A stretch of DNA of 64,000 nt from Sedimenticola thiotaurini (lineage in GTDB: Bacteria > Pseudomonadota > Gammaproteobacteria > Chromatiales > Chromatiaceae). This document shows positions 53,739-60,465 of the stretch, piece by piece. A model generated the notes under the pieces. That model did not search any database, had not been told where the DNA came from, and saw only the letters and a list, made by a program, of their open reading frames with translations. Positions within the stretch are counted from its first letter, which is position 1; each line of letters opens with the position of its first letter. Both the position numbers and the translations under genes were made by a program. The stretch spans positions 3,472,001 through 3,536,000 of the forward strand of contig NZ_CP011412.1 of NCBI RefSeq assembly GCF_001007875.1, in the 5' to 3' direction.

Positions 53739-53879
53739 GAGTCATTGGTCTTGGCGGGTCTGCAGGATCCAATCCGGTTTGAACCCTTCGGTGATGCTGT
53801 CAAAGGAACAGTCAATCCCTGGAGCAGAGCTACTATTTGTAAAATCAATGACTCCCACCCCAATTATTGCCAATGACTC
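53739..53879. repeat. Element with three CAATGACTC motifs
   Basis: GAGTCATTGG (53739-53748) faces CCAATGACTC (53870-53879), and TCAATGACTC (53845-53854) is a third copy. The 141-bp block between convergent genes looks like a small mobile or repetitive element with inverted ends. No protein is encoded convincingly. Confidence 0.4.
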
Positions 53880-53898
53880 GAAATCAAAGCTGACATAA

Positions 53899-53927
53899 AA
53901 AAGCCTCACCGAAGTGAGGCTTTGTAT
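53899..53927 (-). terminator. Terminator of the PEP-CTERM gene
   Basis: Read on the minus strand: GCCTCAC-ttcg-GTGAGGC followed by TTTTTT. A 7-bp stem with a stable TTCG loop, 20 bp after the stop of the PEP-CTERM gene. Confidence 0.88.
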
Positions 53928-53946
53928 TGGCATGTAGGGTATGCCA

Positions 53947-54567
53947 CTAACTTCTTTTTCTTGTCAGGCCCATGCCGAGCAGGCCAAGACCGATAAGAGC
54001 CAGAGGGGCTGGGATAGGGACTGAACTGGTGCCAAGGGTATAGTCCATTTGAATGAAGCCGATACTGGCATCACTCTCGGTCCATACATTGGAAGCCATA
54101 CCTGTATTCTGGAAACCCAGGCGAGACAGTGTACTTACAATTGGGCTGCTAGAAACATAACCAGATGTTTCTGTTGAGTAGGGTGTTACAGAGCCATTAT
54201 ATCCAAGAATACCAATTAAATCGCCGGCATAAATCTGGATGCCGAGAGCAGACGCAGTATAAGAACCCGCTTGGTAGAACAGCGATGTGAAATCATTTGT
54301 TAAAGAGGGAAAATCCGGAATCGGTGAATTAAACGAAAGAACTTCAAGGGTAGAGGTAGATTCGTTTGCGCCTCCAACTGATACATCCAAAGCGTTAATC
54401 ACAAAATCCTGTTGGGCTTCAAACCAATAACCACGAGTTCCGAATGAACAACAACCACTGCCACTGTACGTACCAATATCGAGTGCTATGGCATTTGCTG
54501 CGGGGGAATAAGCCAAGGGACTGGCGAGTGTTAGTAATAGAATTAATTTTCTGATAAATACCGACAT
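53947..54567 (-). CDS. PEP-CTERM-type exported protein
   Basis: A 206-residue protein with a signal peptide (about 1-27, ending PAANA) and a C-terminal sorting signal: the motif VPIPAPLALIGLG, a hydrophobic stretch and the basic end TRKRS. The body is beta-rich, Ser/Thr/Gly-rich, with CCSFGTRGYWFEAQQDF near residue 38. PEP-CTERM proteins are cut and retained by exosortase at the cell surface in exopolysaccharide-producing bacteria. No exosortase gene is in the window. AT-rich composition. Confidence 0.82.
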   Translation of the reverse strand: MSVFIRKLILLLTLASPLAYSPAANAIALDIGTYSGSGCCSFGTRGYWFEAQQDFVINALDVSVGGANESTSTLEVLSFNSPIPDFPSLTNDFTSLFYQAGSYTASALGIQIYAGDLIGILGYNGSVTPYSTETSGYVSSSPIVSTLSRLGFQNTGMASNVWTESDASIGFIQMDYTLGTSSVPIPAPLALIGLGLLGMGLTRKRS

Positions 54568-54978
54568 AGACGAATTTCCTTGAATATTGAGGATAGTGAA
54601 GAAGTTACTACGCAGTTACAGCAGTAATCATACCACCCCTATTAATTCAATAGCTTATATGTAGTTTGGGGTTGATGTGTAAAATAATTCGACGAAAAAA
54701 TTCAGTTCACTGAATTATGGAGTGGTGCAAACCAAATCTGACACAGGCTTTTTCAAAAAAGAGGTTTACTCCTGACCTGGCCACGCACGTTCTTTATTTT
54801 GATCTACGCCAAACGCTGACGAGAGTTAGATCGCATGACCGGAAAGAGATGTTTACCGAGTCCTACTCTCCTTATCAGATTCACCCTCTGCTCCTTCCTC
54901 CTCTTTCTCTTGTAAGCTAACCGCTGGCATATCTTGTGCTACTTAATCCTATCGGAATAACACAAGTGAGTGATCGAT
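54568..54978. other. Spacer between the island and the RnfH-like gene
   Basis: A 411-bp spacer. Base composition returns towards the genome average after about 54750. It has the palindrome AATTCAG-ttca-CTGAATT (54699-54716) and TTGATCTACGCCAA (54799-54812), which resembles an FNR/Anr box in its left half. A 67-codon open frame at 54717-54920 has no ribosome site or similarity I recognise. Confidence 0.45.
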
Positions 54979-55413
54979 ATGGAGTTGAAAGAGAAGATAT
55001 CCCGAGCACAAATGTTGCGAACCCAGGCACGTGAGCTGGAGCTGAAATTGAATCGTCTGCGGGGAGAACTGGATACGCTGGATAGTGAGATCAAGGCGGA
55101 TCTGGACGCAAGCGGAGAGAATTACGCCCATCTTTCGGAAGATGAGTTCCAGGCCATGCTGACCGGTATGAATGACCCATCCCTGATCCGTATTGAAGTG
55201 GTCTACGCCCTGCGGGATCAGCAGCAGATAAAGGAGATACAGGTGTGTCGTGGTGCCACGATTGAAGATGGTATCCGTATCTCAGGTATTTTGGACGAGT
55301 TCGACGGGATTGATATTGAAACCAGCAAAGTGGGCGTTTACGGTAGTTTGCGCAAACTGAGTGATCCGGTTGTGGAAGGTGATCGAATCGAGATCTATCG
55401 TCCGGTTGAATAG
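54979..55413 (+). CDS. RnfH-like protein with N-terminal coiled-coil extension
   Basis: A 144-residue protein of two parts. The C-terminal half (about 72-144) is an RnfH/UPF0125 ubiquitin-like domain: IEVVYALRDQQQIKEIQV, ATIEDGIRISGIL, SKVGVYGSLRKLSDPV and DRIEIYRPVE are all recognisable. The N-terminal half (1-60) is a predicted coiled coil (EKISRAQMLRTQARELELKLN) absent from ordinary RnfH of about 95 residues. RnfH is often encoded with the Rnf electron-transport complex; rnfA begins about 9 kb away. I chose ATG 54979; a GTG three codons earlier is possible. Confidence 0.72.
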   Translation: MELKEKISRAQMLRTQARELELKLNRLRGELDTLDSEIKADLDASGENYAHLSEDEFQAMLTGMNDPSLIRIEVVYALRDQQQIKEIQVCRGATIEDGIRISGILDEFDGIDIETSKVGVYGSLRKLSDPVVEGDRIEIYRPVE

Positions 55414-55448
55414 TCCGTTCTGTTGTATTGCGTTGTGAGAGAACCTAC

Positions 55449-55475
55449 GCCCACCCTATACCGGTGGGCTTTTTT
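55449..55475 (+). terminator. Terminator after the RnfH-like gene
   Basis: GCCCACC-ctatacc-GGTGGGC followed by six T, 35 bp after the stop. Confidence 0.9.
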
Positions 55476-55654
55476 GTGTTGTTGTCTCTATTTCCATGGC
55501 CTATTTCTGATCTGTTCTATTGCTGGTCAGGCAGGATCAGATAAGCGTTACCTGTATTAATCACTCAGCTATCCCGTGGCCAGTTTTCGCCTTGATTAGG
55601 TGCACGGTAAGGAATTTTGCACAACAGAAAAACATTGATATAACAGGGTTTTAT

Positions 55655-55665
55655 TGCATTGCAGC
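55655..55665 (+). promoter_or_regulatory. Shared 11-mer upstream of sigma-54 promoter 1
   Basis: TGCATTGCAGC occurs here, 73 bp before the -24 GG, and again at 57385-57395, 123 bp before the second one. The difference of 50 bp is close to five helical turns. It may be the binding site of the sigma-54 activator (inference). Confidence 0.4.
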
Positions 55666-55737
55666 GACCGTCAATAGTTAAAAATTCCCTTTGCCTATCC
55701 GGCTTAACGTCTATTCAACCGCTTTGGCTTCAAAATC

Positions 55738-55753
55738 TGGCACAACTTCTGCG
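55738..55753 (+). promoter_or_regulatory. Sigma-54 promoter of the substrate-binding protein gene
   Basis: TGGCAC-aactt-CTGCG: a perfect GG-N10-GC (GG 55739-55740, GC 55751-55752), with the full -24 TGGCAC hexamer. The predicted start is near 55764, about 78 bp before the gene. Confidence 0.8.
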
Positions 55754-55774
55754 ACATAGTCTGGGAAGGTCCTA

Positions 55775-55790
55775 TCCGGTTATGACAAGT
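55775..55790. promoter_or_regulatory. GntR-type operator 1
   Basis: TCCGGT-TATG-ACAAGT, matching the dyad ACTNGT-N4-ACNAGT in the right half fully and the left half at four of the five defined bases (CCGGT for CTNGT counts one change plus the first base). It lies 24 bp after the -12 GC, just downstream of the expected transcription start. Confidence 0.65.
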
Positions 55791-55841
55791 TGTATTAACC
55801 AGACAGGCATGGCGTCACCACTACAGTCGGAGAAATGAAAA

Positions 55842-57191
55842 ATGGTAGCGAAGTTTAAGCACAAGCAGTTTATGTTGGCATTGCCGCTAACCCTGTTACT
55901 GGGTAATCCGGCATTTGCCGAGACGATCCAGATCGGTATTGGGCACCAGAGTACAGTGACCAACACCGTGCCGGGGGGAATCATCCTGGAAAAGCTTGCC
56001 CTGTTGGAGAAGCATCTGCCAAAGGATGGAAAGTACGCAGGTGTTGATTATGAGATCGTTTACAAGGACTACACATCGGGTCCGCCAATCACCAATCAGA
56101 TGCTGGCTGGTAAACTGGCGTTTGGTGTCATGGGGGATTATCCGTTGATTGTAAATGGCGCCCAGTTTGAAAAGACCGGTCGTGCAGAGAGTCGTTTCAT
56201 CGCAGTGACTGGTTATAACCTCAAGGGCACCGGCAATGGCATCGTGGTGCCGGTTGATTCCGATGTCTACTCACTGGAGCAGCTGGAAGGCAAGGCGATC
56301 TCCACACCAGTTGGTAGTGCAGCCTGGGGTATGACCCTGAAAGTGTTACGTGATAACGGGCTGATGGACAAAGTGCAACTGAAGAACCAGAGCCCACCAG
56401 TGGGCGTGAACAACATTGCCCAAGGCAAGATCGATGCCCATTCCGATTTCTGCCCCTGGTCGGAGGTGATGGAGTTCCGCGGTACCGGGCGTAAAGTTTA
56501 CGACGGTAGTGAAGCCGGTATTCCCACTTTCCACGGCACCGTGGTCTCCACCAGTTTTGCAGAAAAGTATCCGGAGATTGTTCAGGCTTACGTGAATGCC
56601 ACCCTGGAAGCACAGGAGTGGATCGTTAATGATCCGGTTATGGCGGCAACCAAGGTGTCGGAGTGGACCGGTATCGAAAAAGAGGTGCTTTATCTCTATT
56701 TCTCCAATGGCGGCATTTCAACATTTGAAGCGTCGATCAAACCCGAGTGGGTGGCGGCGTTGAAATATGATCATGACCTGTTGGTGAAAGAGAAGAACGT
56801 GCCGCCACTGACATTTGAAAAATGGATTGATGATAGCTACGTCAAGGCTGCCTACAAGTCCCGTGGACAGGACTACGATGCACTGGTCAGCAGTGTGGTG
56901 ACACCCAAGGTAGATGATACGGAACTGGCCCCTGCAGAGATGTGGATCGACGGCGAAGGCATCGTCAGCTATCCAAGTGTTTCAGCCATGACCACTGCCC
57001 ATGCGGAGGCGGTTAAGGCGGGTAAGAAAGTCAATGCTACTTACGTGTATGACAAAAGTACCGGCCTGAAGCTGTTTGGTCATGTTGCCTTTTACGTGAA
57101 GCTGCCATCCGGTGAACTGGTCACCTATATGAAAAAAGGTGATGCAGATAAGGCCCAGGGCAACCTGATCGCCTGGGTTGATATTAAGTAA
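55842..57191 (+). CDS. ABC transporter substrate-binding protein (NrtA/TauA-like)
   Basis: A 449-residue periplasmic binding protein with a signal peptide (1-26, ending NPAFAE). The start of the mature part, IQIGIGHQSTVTNTVPGGII, and KLAFGVMGDYPLIVNG place it in the NMT1/TauA/SsuA/NrtA group, which brings in sulfonates, taurine, nitrate or similar ions. At 449 residues it is longer than TauA or SsuA (about 320) and closer to NrtA. A C-terminal extension (about 340-449) is beta-rich. It has its own sigma-54 promoter and a strong terminator; the permease and ATPase genes follow in a second unit. The ligand is unknown. Confidence 0.85.
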   Translation: MVAKFKHKQFMLALPLTLLLGNPAFAETIQIGIGHQSTVTNTVPGGIILEKLALLEKHLPKDGKYAGVDYEIVYKDYTSGPPITNQMLAGKLAFGVMGDYPLIVNGAQFEKTGRAESRFIAVTGYNLKGTGNGIVVPVDSDVYSLEQLEGKAISTPVGSAAWGMTLKVLRDNGLMDKVQLKNQSPPVGVNNIAQGKIDAHSDFCPWSEVMEFRGTGRKVYDGSEAGIPTFHGTVVSTSFAEKYPEIVQAYVNATLEAQEWIVNDPVMAATKVSEWTGIEKEVLYLYFSNGGISTFEASIKPEWVAALKYDHDLLVKEKNVPPLTFEKWIDDSYVKAAYKSRGQDYDALVSSVVTPKVDDTELAPAEMWIDGEGIVSYPSVSAMTTAHAEAVKAGKKVNATYVYDKSTGLKLFGHVAFYVKLPSGELVTYMKKGDADKAQGNLIAWVDIK

Positions 57192-57215
57192 ATCGCTTTG
57201 TTTAACTACCCGGCG

Positions 57216-57264
57216 GGGAGGACAACTGATCCGTTTTATACGGCAGGTTGTCCTCCCTTTTTTT
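57216..57264 (+). terminator. Strong terminator after the substrate-binding protein gene
   Basis: GGGAGGACAAC and GTTGTCCTCCC form a perfect 11-bp stem around a 20-base loop (which itself holds CCG-ttttata-CGG), followed by seven T. It separates this gene's transcript from the permease operon. Confidence 0.92.
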
Positions 57265-57518
57265 GGTCTACTGAAAATGCTCCGGTTGTTTTTATTTTGG
57301 CTTTTCCTTTTTTACGTCCCACAGAAATTACCCCATTAATTTCGCTTGTATTATTCGGTTCATCGCCATGCACTGAAAGCGTGGTGCATTGCAGCAGCTG
57401 TTGCACTAAAAGCAGGCGGGAATGGATTTGATCAGTTTATTTTCGAGTGTATTAGGGAGTTATAAATACCAAGTAAAAACATAAAGATATAGGTTTTTCT
57501 GTACTCATTAAAAAGTTT
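57265..57518. other. Upstream control region of the permease operon
   Basis: Non-coding. It contains the shared 11-mer TGCATTGCAGC (57385-57395), set within an imperfect dyad GTGCATTGCAGC/AGCTGTTGCAC (57384-57405), and TGCACTGAAAGCGTGGTGCA (57370-57389), whose GCAC and GTGC ends recall an NtrC site but with 10 rather than 7 bp between them. Confidence 0.45.
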
Positions 57519-57533
57519 GGCACAGCTCCTGCA
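57518..57533 (+). promoter_or_regulatory. Sigma-54 promoter of the permease-ATPase operon
   Basis: TGGCAC-agctc-CTGCA: perfect GG-N10-GC (GG 57519-57520, GC 57531-57532) with a consensus -24 hexamer. The predicted start is near 57544. Nearly the same 16 bases as the promoter at 55738. Confidence 0.82.
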
Positions 57534-57555
57534 ACATTAACAACAACAAGGCATG

Positions 57556-57571
57556 ACTAGTTATGACAAGT
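57556..57571. promoter_or_regulatory. GntR-type operator 2
   Basis: ACTAGT-TATG-ACAAGT, the best of the three copies of the dyad ACTNGT-N4-ACNAGT. It lies 25 bp after the -12 GC, the same geometry as operator 1 (24 bp). Confidence 0.75.
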
Positions 57572-57612
57572 TCTTTTTTACCCTTGTCGACAAACAGAGA
57601 CCGGAGAGAACA

Positions 57613-58530
57613 GTGAACATCGATAACAGGGCAGCGGTATTGATAGATGAAGATCTGGATGAGGTTGTTCCCATGCATGAGATAAAAAAGGCGGAGCCGG
57701 CGGCGGTTCCGGAAGAGTTAGTTGCAGCCACTGTTAAACCGGCTGCCCCGAAACGTGCCGCCCGACCCTGGGATCGTTACCTGGTGCGTGCACTCTCCGT
57801 GATTGCTGCCCTGGTGGTCTGGCATCTCTGCTCGGTGAATCATGTCTCCCTGATTGTCAGTTTTGAAAATGTGCCGAATCCGTTGAGAGTTGGTGAGCAG
57901 CTCTTCTACCTGCTCGGTACGGAAGAGTTCTACACCCACATCGGTGTCAGTTTCTGGCGCATCGTACTCAGCTTCTGCATCGCCTCCGTGCTGGGTGTTC
58001 TGGTTGGGATTCTGATGGGGCGGTCGCGGGTGGTCGCCGATGTGATGTTTCCCCATATCGAGATCCTGCGCCCCATTCCTGCGGTTGCCTGGATTCCGCT
58101 GGCTATCCTGATGTTCCCCACCGAGGAGTCGAGCATCATTTTTATTACCGCCCTGGGCGCTTTCTTTCCAATCGTGTTGAGCACCATGCACGGGGTTGAT
58201 CAATCGTCCGAGGTGTACGTGCGGGCTGCTAAATCATTGGGCGCCGGCAAACTGGATATTCTCCGGCATGTGGTGTTGCCTGGTGCGTTGCCAAGCATCA
58301 TGTCTGGGCTGGCGATCGGCATGGGCGTTGCCTGGTTCTCCCTGCTGGCCGGCGAGATTATCAGCGGCCAGTACGGTATTGGCTACTTCACCTGGAACGC
58401 CTACTCCCTGGTGCAGTACGAAAACATCATCATCGGCATGCTTACGATCGGCGGACTGGGCACCGCCTCCACCTGGCTGGTGAAGCAGGCATCGAAGCCG
58501 GCCCTGCGCTGGCAGGAGAACGAGCGATGA
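57613..58530 (+). CDS. ABC transporter permease (TauC/SsuC/NrtB-like)
   Basis: A 305-residue inner-membrane permease with about six helices after a 50-residue Pro/Ala-rich cytoplasmic N-terminus. The ATPase-contact (EAA) loop is seen at VRAAKSLGAGKLDILRHVVLPG (about 206-227), and RPIPAVAWIPLAILMF is typical of the sulfonate/nitrate group. I prefer GTG 57613, with GGAGAG just upstream. The in-frame ATG at 57553 would place the GntR operator inside the coding region and has no ribosome site. The ATPase gene follows 112 bp later. Confidence 0.85.
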   Translation: MNIDNRAAVLIDEDLDEVVPMHEIKKAEPAAVPEELVAATVKPAAPKRAARPWDRYLVRALSVIAALVVWHLCSVNHVSLIVSFENVPNPLRVGEQLFYLLGTEEFYTHIGVSFWRIVLSFCIASVLGVLVGILMGRSRVVADVMFPHIEILRPIPAVAWIPLAILMFPTEESSIIFITALGAFFPIVLSTMHGVDQSSEVYVRAAKSLGAGKLDILRHVVLPGALPSIMSGLAIGMGVAWFSLLAGEIISGQYGIGYFTWNAYSLVQYENIIIGMLTIGGLGTASTWLVKQASKPALRWQENER

Positions 58531-58642
58531 GCGTTGACCGGTTATGTAAATGTAAACAGCGGCTGACTGATTGCCCTGCTCAGATCGGAAAGCCAACTCC
58601 AATTCAAGTAACACTTCGCTACCCGGATGCAGGAGACCAACT

Positions 58643-59500
58643 ATGAGCACTGAAGCGTTAAATGAGACATCCCTGCCACCGTTGGGTAAAACCCGTAAGA
58701 CCCATTACAAACCGGAAAAGGGACATATCGAGATTGATAATGTCACGGTGGATTTCGGTAACGGATCAATCGCGGTCAACGATGCGTCCCTGGAGATCAT
58801 GCCTGGAGAGTTTGTCTGTCTGCTGGGTCCTTCCGGTTGCGGCAAGTCCACATTGATGAATACGGTGGCGGGTTTTGTTCATGCCACGTCCGGTTCTGTC
58901 AAGGTCGATGGTGCGACCGTGGAGATGCCCGGTCAGGATCGCGGCATGGTGTTTCAGCAGCACTCCCTGTTTCCCTGGAAAACGGTTTGCGACAACGTGG
59001 CGTTTGGTCCCCTGATGGCGGGCGAGGGCATTGATTCCGCCCGCGCTACTGCGCGCTCCCTGCTGGAGATGGTAGGTCTCAGTGCCTACGAAAAACGCTA
59101 TCCCGGTGTTCTCTCCGGCGGTATGAAACAGCGTGTCGGCATTGCCCGTGCGCTGGCTAACTACCCGAGTGTGCTGTTGATGGATGAACCCTTTGGCGCA
59201 CTGGATGCGCAGACCCGGGCCATGATGCAGGAGAACCTGCTGCAGATCTGGGACGAGTTCGGTATCACCGTGATCTTTGTTACCCACGATATTGATGAGG
59301 CGGTCTTCCTGGCCGACCGGGTGGTGGTGATGAGCGCCAGTCCGGGGCGTCTGATCGCCGACATACGCATCGAACTGCCCCGTCCCCGGGTGCCGGCAAT
59401 GGCCACCAGCGAGGATTACATCAAGGCAAAGAAACAGTGCATGGAACTGATCCGGGTGGAATCCCTGCGGGCCTTTGAACAGCAGCGCGCCACCGCCTGA
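58643..59500 (+). CDS. ABC transporter ATP-binding protein (TauB/SsuB/NrtD-like)
   Basis: A 285-residue ATPase with Walker A GPSGCGKST (about residues 62-70), Q loop MVFQQHSLFPWKT, signature LSGGMKQRVGIARAL (about 157) and Walker B VLLMDEPFGALD. The SLFPWKT and DEPFGALDAQTR motifs belong to the taurine/sulfonate/nitrate group. It energises the importer formed with the preceding permease and the binding protein at 55.8 kb. ATG 58643 has AGGAG seven bases before it. The 112-bp gap from the permease holds only a poor operator-like sequence. Confidence 0.88.
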   Translation: MSTEALNETSLPPLGKTRKTHYKPEKGHIEIDNVTVDFGNGSIAVNDASLEIMPGEFVCLLGPSGCGKSTLMNTVAGFVHATSGSVKVDGATVEMPGQDRGMVFQQHSLFPWKTVCDNVAFGPLMAGEGIDSARATARSLLEMVGLSAYEKRYPGVLSGGMKQRVGIARALANYPSVLLMDEPFGALDAQTRAMMQENLLQIWDEFGITVIFVTHDIDEAVFLADRVVVMSASPGRLIADIRIELPRPRVPAMATSEDYIKAKKQCMELIRVESLRAFEQQRATA

Positions 59501-59649
59501 TCGGCAGATGGAGAGGGACAGCATGCCGGTCTGGTTATTTCATCCACATCCAGTCGATTCGTCGGCCGGTTGTATGAGTAACAAATTCTGATCGACCGTT
59601 CGATAGGACGCTGAATCAGACCGCCAACAGGTACCGATATGCCGCATCA

Positions 59650-59665
59650 ACTTGTAATGACCAGT
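59650..59665. promoter_or_regulatory. GntR-type operator 3 (autoregulatory)
   Basis: ACTTGT-AATG-ACCAGT, matching ACTNGT-N4-ACNAGT fully, 17 bp before the start of the GntR gene. No sigma-54 element was found here, so a sigma-70 promoter with self-repression is likely. Confidence 0.7.
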
Positions 59666-59682
59666 TATAACAGGAAGGGAAT

Positions 59683-60432
59683 ATGAGTCGAGAACAAACA
59701 CCGCTGGAACCGTTAAGCGTGGCCTCCTCCCAGCCTCTCTATCTGCAGATCAAGTCTGCATTGGCGCAACGTATTCAGGATGGTCACTACCAGCCCCATG
59801 AGCGCCTGCCGTCGGAAAGCGAGCTGATGAAAGTGTTCGGGGTCAGCCGTATCACTGTGCGCCAGGCACTGCGGGATCTGCATGGCGAAGGGCTGGTGTT
59901 CAGTGTGCAGGGCAAGGGCACTTTTGTCTCCAAGCCCAAGGCGATGCAGAACGTGCAGCGCCTGCAGGGGTTCGGTGAGGCCATGGTGCCCCAGGGCTAC
60001 GAAGCCTCGACCCGGGTTATCAGTGTGCAGGAGGTGCGTCCGCCACAGGAGGTGGCGGAAGCCCTGGGGTGCAAGCAGAGCGACCTGGTGATCGAACTGA
60101 AGCGGATCCGCTACCTAAACCGGGAACCCATCTCCATTGATCACAGTTTCTATCCGGCGGATATCGGTCGGCCCCTGATGGGCAGGGATCTGACCCAGGA
60201 TATCTTTCCCTTGCTGGAAAACGAATTCGACATTGCCCTCTCCTTTGCCGACCTGCGTATCGAAGCGTCGTTGGCCGGCACCGGCGAAGAGCAGTACCTG
60301 AACTACCCGGTCGATTCACCCATCCTGAAGATTCGTCGGTTGGTGCTGGCGCAAGCCGGCCGACCGGTGGCCTTCGAAATACTTTCCTACCGTGGTGATG
60401 CCTTCCAGTACCACCTGCGTGCGGAACGTTAG
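59683..60432 (+). CDS. GntR-family regulator with UTRA domain (HutC type)
   Basis: A 249-residue regulator. The winged HTH spans about residues 12-80 (QPLYLQIKSALAQRIQDGHY, then LMKVFGVSRITVRQALRDL). The UTRA ligand-binding domain follows (about 95-245; RYLNREPISIDHSFYP). HutC-type regulators are usually repressors released by a small-molecule ligand. Three matching dyads lie in front of the binding-protein gene, the permease operon and this gene. It heads an operon with the AprA-like flavoprotein 33 bp later. Start ATG with AGGAAGG upstream. Confidence 0.92.
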   Translation: MSREQTPLEPLSVASSQPLYLQIKSALAQRIQDGHYQPHERLPSESELMKVFGVSRITVRQALRDLHGEGLVFSVQGKGTFVSKPKAMQNVQRLQGFGEAMVPQGYEASTRVISVQEVRPPQEVAEALGCKQSDLVIELKRIRYLNREPISIDHSFYPADIGRPLMGRDLTQDIFPLLENEFDIALSFADLRIEASLAGTGEEQYLNYPVDSPILKIRRLVLAQAGRPVAFEILSYRGDAFQYHLRAER

Positions 60433-60465
60433 TGACATGCAAACTGACACATTGGAGTCATACAA

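Noticed and set aside
53742-53933. 63-codon frame on the minus strand after the PEP-CTERM gene
   Set aside because: It spans the terminator of that gene and lacks a ribosome site.
54799-54812. FNR/Anr box TTGATCTACGCCAA
   Set aside because: The left half fits but the right half (GCCAA) departs from ATCAA; too weak to list as a site.
54717-54920. 67-codon frame before the RnfH-like gene
   Set aside because: No ribosome site and no recognisable features; probably chance.
57370-57389. TGCACTGAAAGCGTGGTGCA as an NtrC site
   Set aside because: The arms are right but the spacing between GCAC and GTGC is 10 bp rather than the 7 bp of known NtrC sites.
58537-58552. ACCGGTTATGTAAATG before the ATPase gene as a fourth GntR operator
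   Set aside because: Only the left half resembles the dyad; the right half does not.
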